DNA of 61,464 bases from an uncultured Opitutaceae bacterium (GCA_937958045.1 CALFXL010000047.1:1-61464), one strand, 5' to 3'; positions 26,495 to 35,253 are shown, counted from the stretch's first letter. The notes: generated from the letters alone by a model not told the origin. Translations and numbers: made by a program.

Positions 26495-29400
26495 TTAGCC
26501 TCTCTGAGATTTACGCGCGAAAGCTGTGCGTTCGGCGCGGGCGCGTTCCAGATCGAAGCAGAGGATCGTGCTTTCGTCGCTGGAGAGGTACGTGAAACCG
26601 CGGCTCTTGTAGAAACTGATCGTCTGCACGCGTTCCAGACGTGAAGCCCGGTTCGGACGTGGAGAGCGTTGGTCGGAGGTCGATGGCTCGTTGTAACCGA
26701 TGTCCACGCGGATGCCCGTGAGGTGCGGTTGATGATCGCGGAAATACTCGATCGCGCCTTCGAGAAAACGCGCAGAAATGCCGGCGCCGCTCAACGCGGG
26801 CGGCACAAACATCTCGCGACAGTCCCAGCTCGCGCAGCGTGCGCCTTCATGACCATCGACTTCTTGATAGAGAAGAAAACCGACATCGATCGGGTCGCCG
26901 GACGGGATCGTTCCCGAAGCTTCGAGCTTGAGTGAGTAGGAGAGAACTTTGCGATTCGTGGCCGGAGGCGCACCGAAGCGCAGCGCCCATTGTTTCCACG
27001 CGTACGTGTCGGGAAGTTTCTCCAGTGTATCGGGAACGTTGAGTGAGAGGCGCGCGGCGGGTTTGTTGTGAACGCCCCGCGGCAGGCGCAGGTTGAAACG
27101 TTCTTTGACGAAGTTGCGGAAGCCCGCGCCGTAGAGCGGCCGCAGCAGCGGCCACCAATGACGGAACGACGGCGTGGAGGCCCAGCGTTGGAAATAACTC
27201 ATCCAACCGGCGTTCATCGGATGCGACCACGTCTCCTGAAGCTCTGCGCCGAGGAACGCGTCTTCCATGATCTGCAGCACGCGCATGAGGTAGAAGAGCG
27301 TCTGGATGTTTTCGTCGCGCTCGGGTTGCGCGCCGGCATTTTTCGCGGGAGCGGCGGCGGGCTTGTGCGCGGCGATGGCTTCGGGAAAAAGTTCGGCGAG
27401 GAGACGATTGGAAGCGTTGGCGCGGATCTCGTCTTCGAGCGCGTCGCAACGTTCCGCGAGTTCGAGAAACACCTGCTGATGCTGCGCCTTGTTGGGATGC
27501 CATTGGTTGCCGACCTCGAGGAACATGTTGTCCACGAAACTCGCCTGGCGCATGTGCTCGGCTTCGAAACGCAGCACGGACATCGCGGCGTGTTCGCCGA
27601 GGCGGCGATAAGATTCCCACTGCGCTTCGTCGTAGAACTGATCGCTCGTGCCCTCGTGGGGGAACGCGAGATTGCGTGTTTGATATTGCAGCACGTCCGC
27701 GGGCTCGTCGCCGGTGAGTGCGGGTTTGAAATAAATGACCGTGCCTTTGTCGGTGCCCGCCATGCCGTCGTAGTGAATCGTGCCGATGGTGGCGTGCTGG
27801 CTCGAGCGACCGTTCGGACCGGGACGCAGTGGTTCGACATCGAGTTCGATCTCCACGCCGAAATCTTCGCGCACGCGGCGCAGCGTGTTCGCGAGATCGT
27901 CAAACGCGACTTCCGGATCGGCGCTGCTGTCGGTCACGATGATGTAGCGGCAATGACGGCGCACGAGTTCGTAGAGCCCGAGGTTCTCGAAGTGGCTGCC
28001 GTCGGAAAGATGCAGGTAACTGAAGCGATGTTTTTTCGCGGCGTGGCGCGGCGGATTCTCGGCGGCGTTGGGCAGCGCTGCGGATGGGTTGGCGAGCGGT
28101 GCGCATTTGGAGTGACCGAGCATCTCGAAGAAAAACGGCAATCCCACGACCTTCCGAATGCGACTCGACGCGTTGCCCGGATGCGGCACCCAAAGACCGA
28201 GGCGGAGATTGAACGCGCTCATCACGAAAGACACCGCGAAGCCGAGATCCATGGAGACGCGTCCCATCTGCGAATTGAAAGCCGCGGCGGAGGCCGTGAT
28301 CGCTGACGAGAGTCGCAGATGCGGCATGGCTGCGTATTCATTTCCCAATGACAACCCGATCGGCGAGATCGCCACGCTGCGCGCGCCGCGATACAAGCTC
28401 GTGAGCGGATCACCCGCGAGATTGTTGGCCGCGCAACACACGAGATGGATCGGACCCGGCGAAACGGTTTTTCCGCGCAACTCGCCAAACGTCAGATCGT
28501 CGTCCGGCTGCTCGACGGTGGCCCGGGAGGGAGTCGTACCGTGTTTCGGCGCCGCGCCGAGATAACAACGCGCGAGACGCGAGCGGTAGAAATCGTGCAG
28601 ACCGATGCGCGCCGGATCGAAACAGAACAGTGTGACCACGATGATCACTGCTGGCGTCGTTATGCCGGCCAGCAGGTAGTCGCCGTGACCGAAGCTCTGG
28701 ATGAGCAATGCGACGGTGAGCAACATGCACAACATCGCGCCGAGCGCGGCGAGTTGCGGAAGCATCGGTTTGATGCGCTCGGAGTATTTTCCCCAGAGCG
28801 TCGTCGCGCGCGTTTCTTCGCTTGGTTTGGTGAGCCAACCGCGCAACCAAAAGAACACGCCACCGAGCACGGCGCCCGATGTCACCGAACCGCCCAAGCT
28901 CAGCGAGCCGTTGCGCACGAGGAGCCAGCGACCGGCCATCCACAACAAAGCAAAACCCGCGCAAAGCACCGCGGCGCCGAGACAGCGCGAGGTCGAGCGA
29001 TCGAGCGTCACATTCCACGTGACCGCCTCTTCGTCGGGCGCCAAGCGCGCGGCGGCGCCGCGACCCGCGAGCATCACGAGCGCGGCGAGCACCCACGCGA
29101 CCGACGGCAACAGCAACGCACGGTGGAAATCGGGATCACCAAAAAACGAAGGTTGCGAAACGATCTCCCAAAACGCCGCGGGCGTGGCCCAGCAGTGCGT
29201 GTTGAGATGGGCGAAGTTGTATTCACGAACCAAATACCAACCTGCGGCGGAGACGATGGCGGTGGTGACGATGATGGGCGCATTTTTCCAGACGTTTGTT
29301 TCGACGGCGCCGTTCTTGCCGGTGCGACGCCAGAGAAACTCCGCGGTCATGTGGAAAACCAGCGTGATCGCCGCGAAAAGGAACGTGCTGCACCACGGGC

Positions 29401-30067
29401 CGGATTTGAGCACGACCGCGTTGAGGAGAAACCACCCGTATAGGACAATCGCGACGGTCGACAGCGCAGCGACCATCGCGGGAATCATACCGCCGAGAAT
29501 GGCGACGATCGCGCTCCACGTTTCATAATGCCAAAAGCCCATGCGCGGCATGAGAAAGCGGCTGAATTCGCGCAGGTGACGAATCTCCGCGCTCTCACGT
29601 TGATCGCGCATGTGATAATCGGTCGACGACGGCGACGGGAAAAATGAATGCGGATCGTTGCGCCGACGACGCAGCCACGCGGTCCAAAACGAGCCGATGT
29701 AACCACCGCCGGAAACGGTGGAGAGATAGTTCACATGGCGCAGCACGCCGAGACGTTCGAGCGCTTGCAGAACGCCGAGGTTAAATGTCGCGCTGCGAAT
29801 GCCGCCGCCGGAGAACGCGATGCCGAAAAGATCGCGTTTGGTGAAACGCACCCACGGCTCATGCGTGAGATCGGACGAAGCGATTTCGAACTCGTCGGGA
29901 TCGGCCGGAGGCGGCGATTCGCCGGGCGGAGGTTGAGGCCGGCCGGGGTTTTCGCGCAGCTTGAGTTGAGCGTACTCCTCCCGGATCAGATCCGAGAATG
30001 AGCCAGCGGTTTTCGGAGGGGTGGGGGCCGCGGACATAGCAGGGGTATCCGCCTGTAGCTGGAGCAT
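26495..30067 (-). CDS. Patatin-like phospholipase with multi-pass membrane insert and C-terminal GNAT-like domain (1190 aa)
   Basis: The patatin catalytic set is split. The oxyanion loop SGGGIRSATF is at 86-95, and the nucleophile elbow TVSGGG at 117-122 has likely Ser119. The Asp of the dyad is in LSDGSHFENLG at about 689. Between them about eight hydrophobic helices (roughly 182-482) form an integral membrane insert. Residues about 1060-1185 resemble a GNAT acetyltransferase: CREMFVPPALSGAGISARFL matches the acetyl-CoA-binding strand-helix, and ISFYKSRGFTYL matches the usual FYxxxGF motif. ATG 30037 is an alternative start (MSAAPTPPK). It is predicted to be a membrane lipase or acyl hydrolase with an added acyl-transfer domain; the biological role is unknown. 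It follows the frameshifted acetyltransferase gene and purA in the same direction. Confidence 0.85.
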   Translation of the reverse strand: MLQLQADTPAMSAAPTPPKTAGSFSDLIREEYAQLKLRENPGRPQPPPGESPPPADPDEFEIASSDLTHEPWVRFTKRDLFGIAFSGGGIRSATFNLGVLQALERLGVLRHVNYLSTVSGGGYIGSFWTAWLRRRRNDPHSFFPSPSSTDYHMRDQRESAEIRHLREFSRFLMPRMGFWHYETWSAIVAILGGMIPAMVAALSTVAIVLYGWFLLNAVVLKSGPWCSTFLFAAITLVFHMTAEFLWRRTGKNGAVETNVWKNAPIIVTTAIVSAAGWYLVREYNFAHLNTHCWATPAAFWEIVSQPSFFGDPDFHRALLLPSVAWVLAALVMLAGRGAAARLAPDEEAVTWNVTLDRSTSRCLGAAVLCAGFALLWMAGRWLLVRNGSLSLGGSVTSGAVLGGVFFWLRGWLTKPSEETRATTLWGKYSERIKPMLPQLAALGAMLCMLLTVALLIQSFGHGDYLLAGITTPAVIIVVTLFCFDPARIGLHDFYRSRLARCYLGAAPKHGTTPSRATVEQPDDDLTFGELRGKTVSPGPIHLVCCAANNLAGDPLTSLYRGARSVAISPIGLSLGNEYAAMPHLRLSSAITASAAAFNSQMGRVSMDLGFAVSFVMSAFNLRLGLWVPHPGNASSRIRKVVGLPFFFEMLGHSKCAPLANPSAALPNAAENPPRHAAKKHRFSYLHLSDGSHFENLGLYELVRRHCRYIIVTDSSADPEVAFDDLANTLRRVREDFGVEIELDVEPLRPGPNGRSSQHATIGTIHYDGMAGTDKGTVIYFKPALTGDEPADVLQYQTRNLAFPHEGTSDQFYDEAQWESYRRLGEHAAMSVLRFEAEHMRQASFVDNMFLEVGNQWHPNKAQHQQVFLELAERCDALEDEIRANASNRLLAELFPEAIAAHKPAAAPAKNAGAQPERDENIQTLFYLMRVLQIMEDAFLGAELQETWSHPMNAGWMSYFQRWASTPSFRHWWPLLRPLYGAGFRNFVKERFNLRLPRGVHNKPAARLSLNVPDTLEKLPDTYAWKQWALRFGAPPATNRKVLSYSLKLEASGTIPSGDPIDVGFLLYQEVDGHEGARCASWDCREMFVPPALSGAGISARFLEGAIEYFRDHQPHLTGIRVDIGYNEPSTSDQRSPRPNRASRLERVQTISFYKSRGFTYLSSDESTILCFDLERARAERTAFARKSQRG

Positions 30068-30143
30068 TATTCGCGGGCGCGGCGAGGCTGTTTACATGCC
30101 ATGAAAGAAAACCCTGCGAGCCGCGAAGAGCCGATGCGCCGCA

Positions 30144-30612
30144 TCAAGGCTCCACCGGAATGTCGAAATGAAGAACGTCTTCGCGCCGACCGAGTTTGGA
30201 GTAGAGCGCGATCGCGGGCGGATCGATGTAGTCGGCTTGCACGTAGATGACGTAAGCGCCGCGTTGGAGGGCGATTTTCTTGAGCTTGGTGATCAATGCG
30301 GTGGCGATGCCCTGCCGCCGATGCGCTTCATCGACTGCGAGATCATAGATGTAGATTTCGCTGCGCTCCTGTTCGAACTTGATGAGCTCGTAAGCGGCGA
30401 GACCCGCCGACGACTCGATCCGTTTTCAACGCGGCCAGCGCGATGAACGTTTCGCTGGCGAGGAGTTTGCGAAGATAAGCGTCGCTTGGCGGGGCTTCGG
30501 TATAAGTGGGCAGCTCGTTAAACGCTTTGCCAAACATCGCCAGCCACGCGGGCATGAGAGTCGCATCGGCAGGCGTGAGCCGAAGAAGCGTCAGCTGATC
30601 CCTCGATGTCAT
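30144..30612 (-). pseudogene. AAC(3)-I-like GNAT acetyltransferase, frameshifted
   Basis: From ATG 30612 the frame reads MTSRDQLTLLRLTPADA... to DRVVGG, then goes off-family and stops early. Shifting by one base at the C run 30403-30405 restores GLAAYELIKFEQERSEIYIY, then DLAVDEAHRRQGIATALI and VQADYIDPPAIALYSKLGRR, ending at a stop at 30144-30146. These restored segments match the AAC(3)-I aminoglycoside N-acetyltransferase family along its whole length (about 155 residues). The span of 469 bases is one base more than a whole number of codons, fitting a single inserted G on the coding strand. It is either a true pseudogene or a sequencing error in a GGG run. No mobile element borders it, so resistance function is not implied. 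Confidence 0.85.
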
Positions 30613-30674
30613 AAAGCCGCGGCGATTGTTAGCGAGGGAGTTGCTGCCGGAAGTGAACAACGAGCGAAATCTGG

Positions 30675-30706
30675 CACGGTGTCTCTCGTTGGCAAGTGAC
30701 ACCGTG
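30675..30706. repeat. Perfect 9-bp inverted repeat downstream of purA
   Basis: CACGGTGTC (30675-30683) and GACACCGTG (30698-30706) are exact complements separated by 14 bases. It falls between the purA stop and the acetyltransferase start. No T run follows on the minus strand, so it is at best a weak terminator. It could instead be an operator or an mRNA stability hairpin. Confidence 0.6.
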
Positions 30707-30744
30707 GGCCTGAAAGCGGTTTGAAGGAAGTGGAGACTTTGATC

Positions 30745-32280
30745 TTACAACTTCACCAACTCCGCCGTTGGCGGGACGTCCTTGATGATTTGTGACGGTT
30801 CGGGACCGACGCCGAGGTAGCGGAGGTTGGGCAGGGTGCTCGGCCAGGTTTCGCCGTGATAAGCGACTTCGAGCGTCGCGCGGACCATCGCGGCGACGTA
30901 CTTCTGCGCGTTTTTCGGGAGATCGGCGAAGTGGCGGATGTGCGAAATGTCTTCGGACCAGCCGGCGTGTTTTGTGTACACGGGGCGGAGCGTTTTGCGG
31001 ACGGCTTCGTTGCGCGGCACGTGATGATAGCTTTTGCCGGACGCGTCTTCGTAGTGCGTGCAGATGAGGAGATCTCCGTGCCAATCGCCGCTGTAGGTGA
31101 GCGCGTCGGCTTTGTTGATCATGAGATCTTGATAACCGCCGTAGCGAAGCACGTCGCCTTTCTCCACGGCGTCGTACCAACCGACCATGCGCTGGCGGCC
31201 GGTGCTGGTGCCGAACTCGATTTTCTTGAGTTTGACGGCGAGCGGATGGGCGTCGTCCATCTGCGTGAGGAAAACGTGCGTGCCGACTTTGGTGTCGTAG
31301 GCTTTGGCGACGCCGAAGGTGTGGATCGGTTGCACCGGAATACCGCCGCTTTGGAAAAACTCAGGCGTGTAGGTGTGCGACGCGGTGACGTTGGGCGTGA
31401 AGCCGTGGCGTTTATCGAGCCAGTAGGCCTGGCCGAATTCGCCGATGATGGTGTGGCCAGCGCGAATTTCGCGGAGAAGGAGTTCGCGGACTTCGCCGAT
31501 GTTTTGAGCGAGGCGGCGGCCGGCGTCCCAATAAACTTCCGTGAGGCGTTCGAGATTGATCGTGAACGGCTCGGAGCCGCGGAACTGCGCGAAATCGAAT
31601 TCCGTTTTGTCGAAGCAGCCGAGTTCGATGCCCTCGGCGTTGGCGCGGAGTTCGGCGGCGGTGAGGGTGTCGAAAAACGAGTGCCACGTCTCGGGCGTCA
31701 CGCGGTACACATGCTGGATCGTGCGCAGGGCGCGATCGACGCGTTGGGCGAGTTTTTGCGCAAATGCGTCACGCGGACCTTGGAAGGCTGAATAAAAAAT
31801 CTGGAAGAGGCTGGTCTCTTCGTTGAACGCGGGTGTGATGCCGCGACCGGTGGAGCCGCGCGGTTCTTCGCTGAGGACTTTCACGCGATAGTCTTCGCCT
31901 GCGAGGTCGAGCAGGCGGTGTGTGAGATCGGAGAACATCGCATGTTCATCGATCAGCAGACGCGAGCGTACGGCGTGGCCTTTTTTCTCCAAGGGCAGCG
32001 CTTCCCACAAAAACTTGCGCGGGTCGGCCACCACGCCTGCGCCGATGCACAGGTGCGGCGCGTCTTTCACCACGACGCCGGCGGGGAGCAGGTTCAGCTT
32101 GATGCCGCCCGCGGTGTGGCCGGAGTTGGCGCCGCCGTTGACCTTAAAGACCACGGAGACGGCGGCGGGCGTGCCGCGGAGTTCGTCGGCGACCTCGGGG
32201 ATGAGGCGGCCTTTTCCTTCGTCGCCGAAAGAGATGCCGACATCGGCGATGAGCTGGCTGCTGAAAGGGAGGAGTGACAT
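30745..32280 (-). CDS. purA: Adenylosuccinate synthetase
   Basis: 511 residues from ATG 32280. Key motifs of PurA are seen: GDEGKG with the catalytic Asp near the N-terminus, NGGANSGHT with the catalytic His, STGRGITPAF, and the IMP/GTP-binding FGTSTGRQRMVGWYD and INKADALT. It joins IMP and aspartate with GTP hydrolysis, the first step from IMP to AMP. At 511 residues it is about 80 longer than usual bacterial PurA, with extra sequence in the middle (about 155-240), so it belongs to a divergent branch. purH, which makes IMP, lies 12 kb away. The coding strand upstream of the start is pyrimidine-rich and no good ribosome binding site is visible. Confidence 0.9.
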   Translation of the reverse strand: MSLLPFSSQLIADVGISFGDEGKGRLIPEVADELRGTPAAVSVVFKVNGGANSGHTAGGIKLNLLPAGVVVKDAPHLCIGAGVVADPRKFLWEALPLEKKGHAVRSRLLIDEHAMFSDLTHRLLDLAGEDYRVKVLSEEPRGSTGRGITPAFNEETSLFQIFYSAFQGPRDAFAQKLAQRVDRALRTIQHVYRVTPETWHSFFDTLTAAELRANAEGIELGCFDKTEFDFAQFRGSEPFTINLERLTEVYWDAGRRLAQNIGEVRELLLREIRAGHTIIGEFGQAYWLDKRHGFTPNVTASHTYTPEFFQSGGIPVQPIHTFGVAKAYDTKVGTHVFLTQMDDAHPLAVKLKKIEFGTSTGRQRMVGWYDAVEKGDVLRYGGYQDLMINKADALTYSGDWHGDLLICTHYEDASGKSYHHVPRNEAVRKTLRPVYTKHAGWSEDISHIRHFADLPKNAQKYVAAMVRATLEVAYHGETWPSTLPNLRYLGVGPEPSQIIKDVPPTAELVKL

Positions 32281-32687
32281 GGCTGGGTTTTAACGCGCAA
32301 CCGGAGTCTGTCCCCTGTTGCGGGGGAGCAGAAAGAGTAGGGGCGAGGGAGGGGCAAATAGAAAATCGCACGGGCCCCTTCGCGGCGAGGTGTAACGGGG
32401 GATTTGGCGAAGTGCGGGCAGGAATGTAAAAATGCGTGGTGGGGCTGAATGCCGGATGCAGTGCGGCGAGTTTCGCGGTGGATGCAATTCGCAGCAAAAT
32501 GAGGCGAAGCGATGAAGAGAGCGAGGGGCGGTTTATTTTTTAAGTTACTTTAAGTAAGCTATTAACGAATAAGTTCCGGCGGCGATGGCACACCCGCGGC
32601 TATGAGGAAGGACAATCGCTCAACGCCTCACTTGGTCGGCCTCCCCGTTGTTTTTTCCGGCCAGCATTGAGCCCAAAAAACACCACC
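32281..32687. other. Divergent intergenic region (407 bp) between purA and the BON protein gene
   Basis: No gene is seen in this stretch. The purA-proximal half is GC-rich with G-rich runs. Around 32530-32565 the sequence turns AT-rich and contains a perfect palindrome, TTACTT-T-AAGTAA (32545-32557), a likely promoter/operator zone for the BON gene. The remaining 120 bases would be an unusually long leader. Confidence 0.5.
32545..32557. promoter_or_regulatory. Palindrome in promoter region of the BON protein gene
   Basis: TTACTT and AAGTAA flank a single T, and the site is embedded in an AT-rich patch 131 bases upstream of the BON protein start codon. The shape is that of a dimeric regulator site overlapping a promoter. 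The regulator is unknown. Confidence 0.45.
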
Positions 32688-33611
32688 ATGAAATCCTCCA
32701 CTCAAACGCTCCGCTCCAGCCTCTTCGCCGTCGCCGCCGCTGTCGCCCTCCCGGCAGGGCTATTCGCCGATGACGATTTGGACGACCGCATTGAAAAGAG
32801 TTTCAAGCACTCGGAAGTGACCCGCTCCGAGCTCCGTGAAACCAAGATCTCGGTCGATGCCGAAGACGGCGTCGTCACCCTCAAAGGCGACGTTTACAGC
32901 AACGATCAAAAACGTCTCGCCGAAGACACCGCCCGCAGCCTCCCCGGCGTGGTTAGCGTCGTGAACAAGCTCGAAGTAAAACCCGAGCCGAAGGAGTCCT
33001 CCGATGATTGGATCGCGCTCAAAGTGCGCGGCTCACTCCTCTATCATCGCAATGTCAGCCTCGCCGACACCGACGTCCAAGTAATGAACGGCGTGGTCAC
33101 CCTCACGGGCACCGCCGAGACAGCCGCTGAAAAGGCGCTTGCGGCTCAATACGCCTCCGACGTCAAAGGTGTGAAGTCGGTTGATAACAAGATCACTGTG
33201 GTTTCCCGCGCTGATCGTGAACGTGCCGAACTCGATCGCGACCGTGCGCATGCCCGCGCCGACCTCGATCGTGATCGCGCCCGCGCCCGGGCCGATATCG
33301 ATCGCGAACGCGAAAGGCTCGACGCCGACCACGATCGCGCCATGGCTCGCGCGGAAGACGCTGGCCGCACCACGGGCGAAAAATTCGACGACGCGTCCAT
33401 CACCGCCAAGGTGAAGGGCTCGCTCGCGATGAATCGTTCCACGAGCGCCATGCGCACCGAGGTCACGACTCGTAATGGCGTCGTCACGCTCCGCGGCGAA
33501 GTGAAGAACTCGGCCGAAAAGGAACTCGCGGGTAAGATCGCCAAAGACATCTCCGGCGTCCGCGACGTGAATAACGAACTCACCATCGTCAACACGGTGG
33601 CGGGCGAATAA
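32688..33611 (+). CDS. Exported protein with three BON domains and a charged helical linker
   Basis: 307 residues from ATG 32688, with a signal peptide ending near PAGLFA. Three BON domains are recognisable by the repeated VDAEDGVVTLKG, VMNGVVTLTGTA and VTTRNGVVTLRGEV cores followed by LPGVVSVVNKL-type ends. Between the second and third lies a roughly 55-residue segment of alternating Arg/Asp/Glu (DRDRAHARADLDRDRARA), predicted to form a long single charged helix. BON domains bind phospholipid or envelope surfaces, and OsmY-like members are periplasmic stress chaperones. A periplasmic envelope-stress role is inferred. The DUF1328 gene, another stress-associated family, follows on the same strand. 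Confidence 0.9.
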   Translation: MKSSTQTLRSSLFAVAAAVALPAGLFADDDLDDRIEKSFKHSEVTRSELRETKISVDAEDGVVTLKGDVYSNDQKRLAEDTARSLPGVVSVVNKLEVKPEPKESSDDWIALKVRGSLLYHRNVSLADTDVQVMNGVVTLTGTAETAAEKALAAQYASDVKGVKSVDNKITVVSRADRERAELDRDRAHARADLDRDRARARADIDRERERLDADHDRAMARAEDAGRTTGEKFDDASITAKVKGSLAMNRSTSAMRTEVTTRNGVVTLRGEVKNSAEKELAGKIAKDISGVRDVNNELTIVNTVAGE

Positions 33612-33683
33612 TCTCAAGCGCCGCTCGGCCGGTGCACGCCACTGGTGAGCGACGCAGGACTCTCGACCACTTGCTCAAAACGT

Positions 33684-33717
33684 GCTCCGCGTGTGACCCC
33701 GGTCCCGCACGCGGAGC
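33684..33717. repeat. Strong 10-bp stem-loop between the BON and DUF1328 genes
   Basis: GCTCCGCGTG (33684-33693) pairs exactly with CACGCGGAGC (33708-33717), leaving a 14-base loop. No T tract follows, so it is not a standard terminator. It may be a processing, attenuation or stability element separating expression of the two genes. Confidence 0.6.
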
Positions 33718-33749
33718 TCCTATAAAGGATCGGTTATCAAAGGAACGTC

Positions 33750-33917
33750 ATGTTAAGCTGGTCTATCACCTTCCTCGTCATCGCGCTCATCGCGGCGGTG
33801 CTCGGTTTCGGAGGCATCGCGGGCACGGCGGCGGGTATCGCCAAAGTCCTCTTCCTTGTCTTCCTCGTTCTCTTCATCCTCTCGTTCATCGTCGGCCGCC
33901 GCCCACCGGCAGCCTGA
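33750..33917 (+). CDS. DUF1328 small membrane protein (55 aa)
   Basis: ATG 33750 follows an AAAGGA ribosome binding site (about 33739-33744). The 55-residue product, beginning MLSWSITFLVIALIAAVLGF, has two hydrophobic helices separated by GGIAGTAAGIAK and ends IVGRRPPAA. This is the typical DUF1328 (YtjA-like) pattern, with the conserved GFGGIAGTAAGIAKVLF core. These tiny inner-membrane proteins are common in stress and envelope contexts but have no assigned function. It lies 138 bases after the BON protein gene and converges with pgpA. Confidence 0.92.
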   Translation: MLSWSITFLVIALIAAVLGFGGIAGTAAGIAKVLFLVFLVLFILSFIVGRRPPAA

Positions 33918-33981
33918 CACGAGGTGAATGGCCGCAGCGACCACTCTCACGGGTGGTCGCTTTGCGTTTTTAAGAGATCGA

Positions 33982-34515
33982 TCAACTCCAGTGTATCCAC
34001 GCCAGCGCTACACCGTGAAGTGTGGCGCACGTGGCGAGCGCGGCGGCCGCATCGTCGGCGAGCACACCCCAACCGCCGGGGAGATTTTGCAGACGCGAGA
34101 TACCGAGAGGTTTCAAAATATCGTAGAAACGAAATACGGCGAAACCCGCGAGCAACACGATCCATGGTCCAGCCCAATCCGCCTCGGGCAGCGCACGCGC
34201 CATCGTTTGCCAGCCGAGAAAACACAGCGGCATCACCGCGAACTCATCGAGCACGACTTGTCCGGGATCGCGTTGGCCAAGTCGAAATTCCGCTTCGCCG
34301 CAAATGACCGCGGTCAGCCAGAGTCCGGGCAGCGTCAGCAACGCCGCGTGCAACGGATGCAGATAGTGGAAGAAAATCAGTTGATACATCAGCCCGGCGA
34401 GCGAGCCCCACGTGCCGGGCGCGTTGCGCATGCGACCGACCGGGCCGACTGTTGCCAGCGTGAGCACCGTTTTAGTGGGAAGAAAACGGGGCCAGACGGG
34501 ATGCGTGAAGCTCAT
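33982..34515 (-). CDS. pgpA: Phosphatidylglycerophosphatase A
   Basis: 177 residues from ATG 34515. PgpA motifs are APGTWGSLAGL near the N-terminus, VVLDEFAVMPL and FRFYDILKPLGISRLQNLPGGWGVLADD, which hold the acidic metal ligands. Several membrane helices are predicted. It dephosphorylates phosphatidylglycerol phosphate in the inner membrane, the last step to phosphatidylglycerol. Its start codon overlaps the end of pgsA by four bases (34512-34515), so it is translationally coupled to the enzyme that makes its substrate. Confidence 0.93.
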   Translation of the reverse strand: MSFTHPVWPRFLPTKTVLTLATVGPVGRMRNAPGTWGSLAGLMYQLIFFHYLHPLHAALLTLPGLWLTAVICGEAEFRLGQRDPGQVVLDEFAVMPLCFLGWQTMARALPEADWAGPWIVLLAGFAVFRFYDILKPLGISRLQNLPGGWGVLADDAAAALATCATLHGVALAWIHWS

Positions 34516-35111
34516 GCGTCTGTATCCGAAAACACCTGACGATATTTCCTCAGGTAGTTCACGCCCGAGATCACCGTTTGTATCGTCGCGATGATGAAGA
34601 GGCCGATGCCGATCCTGTGAAGAACAACGGCGTAGTCCGTCGCATCGAACTTCATCAACGGCGCAAAGTCTTGCGTGAGCATCGGGACAAACAGGAGGAA
34701 GCCCACCGCGATCAGTTGGAAGAGGGTCTTGGTTTTCCCGCCGCGCTCGGCCGCCACCACCACACCGCGCGTCGCTGCGACCATACGCATGCCGCTCACG
34801 AGAAACTCACGTCCCAGTGTGAGCAGCACCATCACCAGGAACAGCGGCGAATCGAAGATCTCCACGAATGCCACCATGAGGCCGAGCACGAGAATCTTGT
34901 CGGTGAGCGCATCCATAAACTTGCCGAAGTTGGACACGAGATTTTGCCGGCGCGCGAGGTAGCCGTCGAGCCAGTCGCCCACCGCCGTCGCGATGAAGAT
35001 CCAGAAAGCCAGCGTGGCCGCGCCGCGCCAGGTGCAGTACATCAACCACACGATCAGAAACATCGTAGGGATACGGGAAAGGGTGATGAGATTCGGGAGA
35101 TTCAACTTCAT
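34512..35111 (-). CDS. pgsA: CDP-diacylglycerol-glycerol-3-phosphate 3-phosphatidyltransferase
   Basis: 199 residues from ATG 35111 (MKLNLPNLITLSRIPTMFLI). The CDP-alcohol phosphotransferase signature is intact: D-G-x2-A-R-x8-G-x3-D-x3-D in WLDGYLARRQNL...GKFMDALTDK. Membrane helices fill the rest. It transfers the phosphatidyl group from CDP-diacylglycerol to glycerol-3-phosphate in the inner membrane. It overlaps pgpA by four bases, so the two form a two-step phosphatidylglycerol operon. It is divergent from coaD across a 142-base region. Confidence 0.95.
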   Translation of the reverse strand: MKLNLPNLITLSRIPTMFLIVWLMYCTWRGAATLAFWIFIATAVGDWLDGYLARRQNLVSNFGKFMDALTDKILVLGLMVAFVEIFDSPLFLVMVLLTLGREFLVSGMRMVAATRGVVVAAERGGKTKTLFQLIAVGFLLFVPMLTQDFAPLMKFDATDYAVVLHRIGIGLFIIATIQTVISGVNYLRKYRQVFSDTDA

Positions 35112-35253
35112 TGGCGCGCGCGGAGATAGCGTGAAAACAGCCTCGTCTTCGGGAGGTTATTGGTGTTCGTGCTCATGAATCGTTCGAGCTTTCAGAAACG
35201 GACGTCCGATCACCAGCCTGATTAACCACGCGAGCAAGAATCCTTTCACGAAA

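Noticed and set aside
30144..30612. The acetyltransferase as evidence for a mobile resistance island
   Set aside because: There are no transposase, integrase or repeat borders, base composition matches its neighbours, and the gene is frameshifted.
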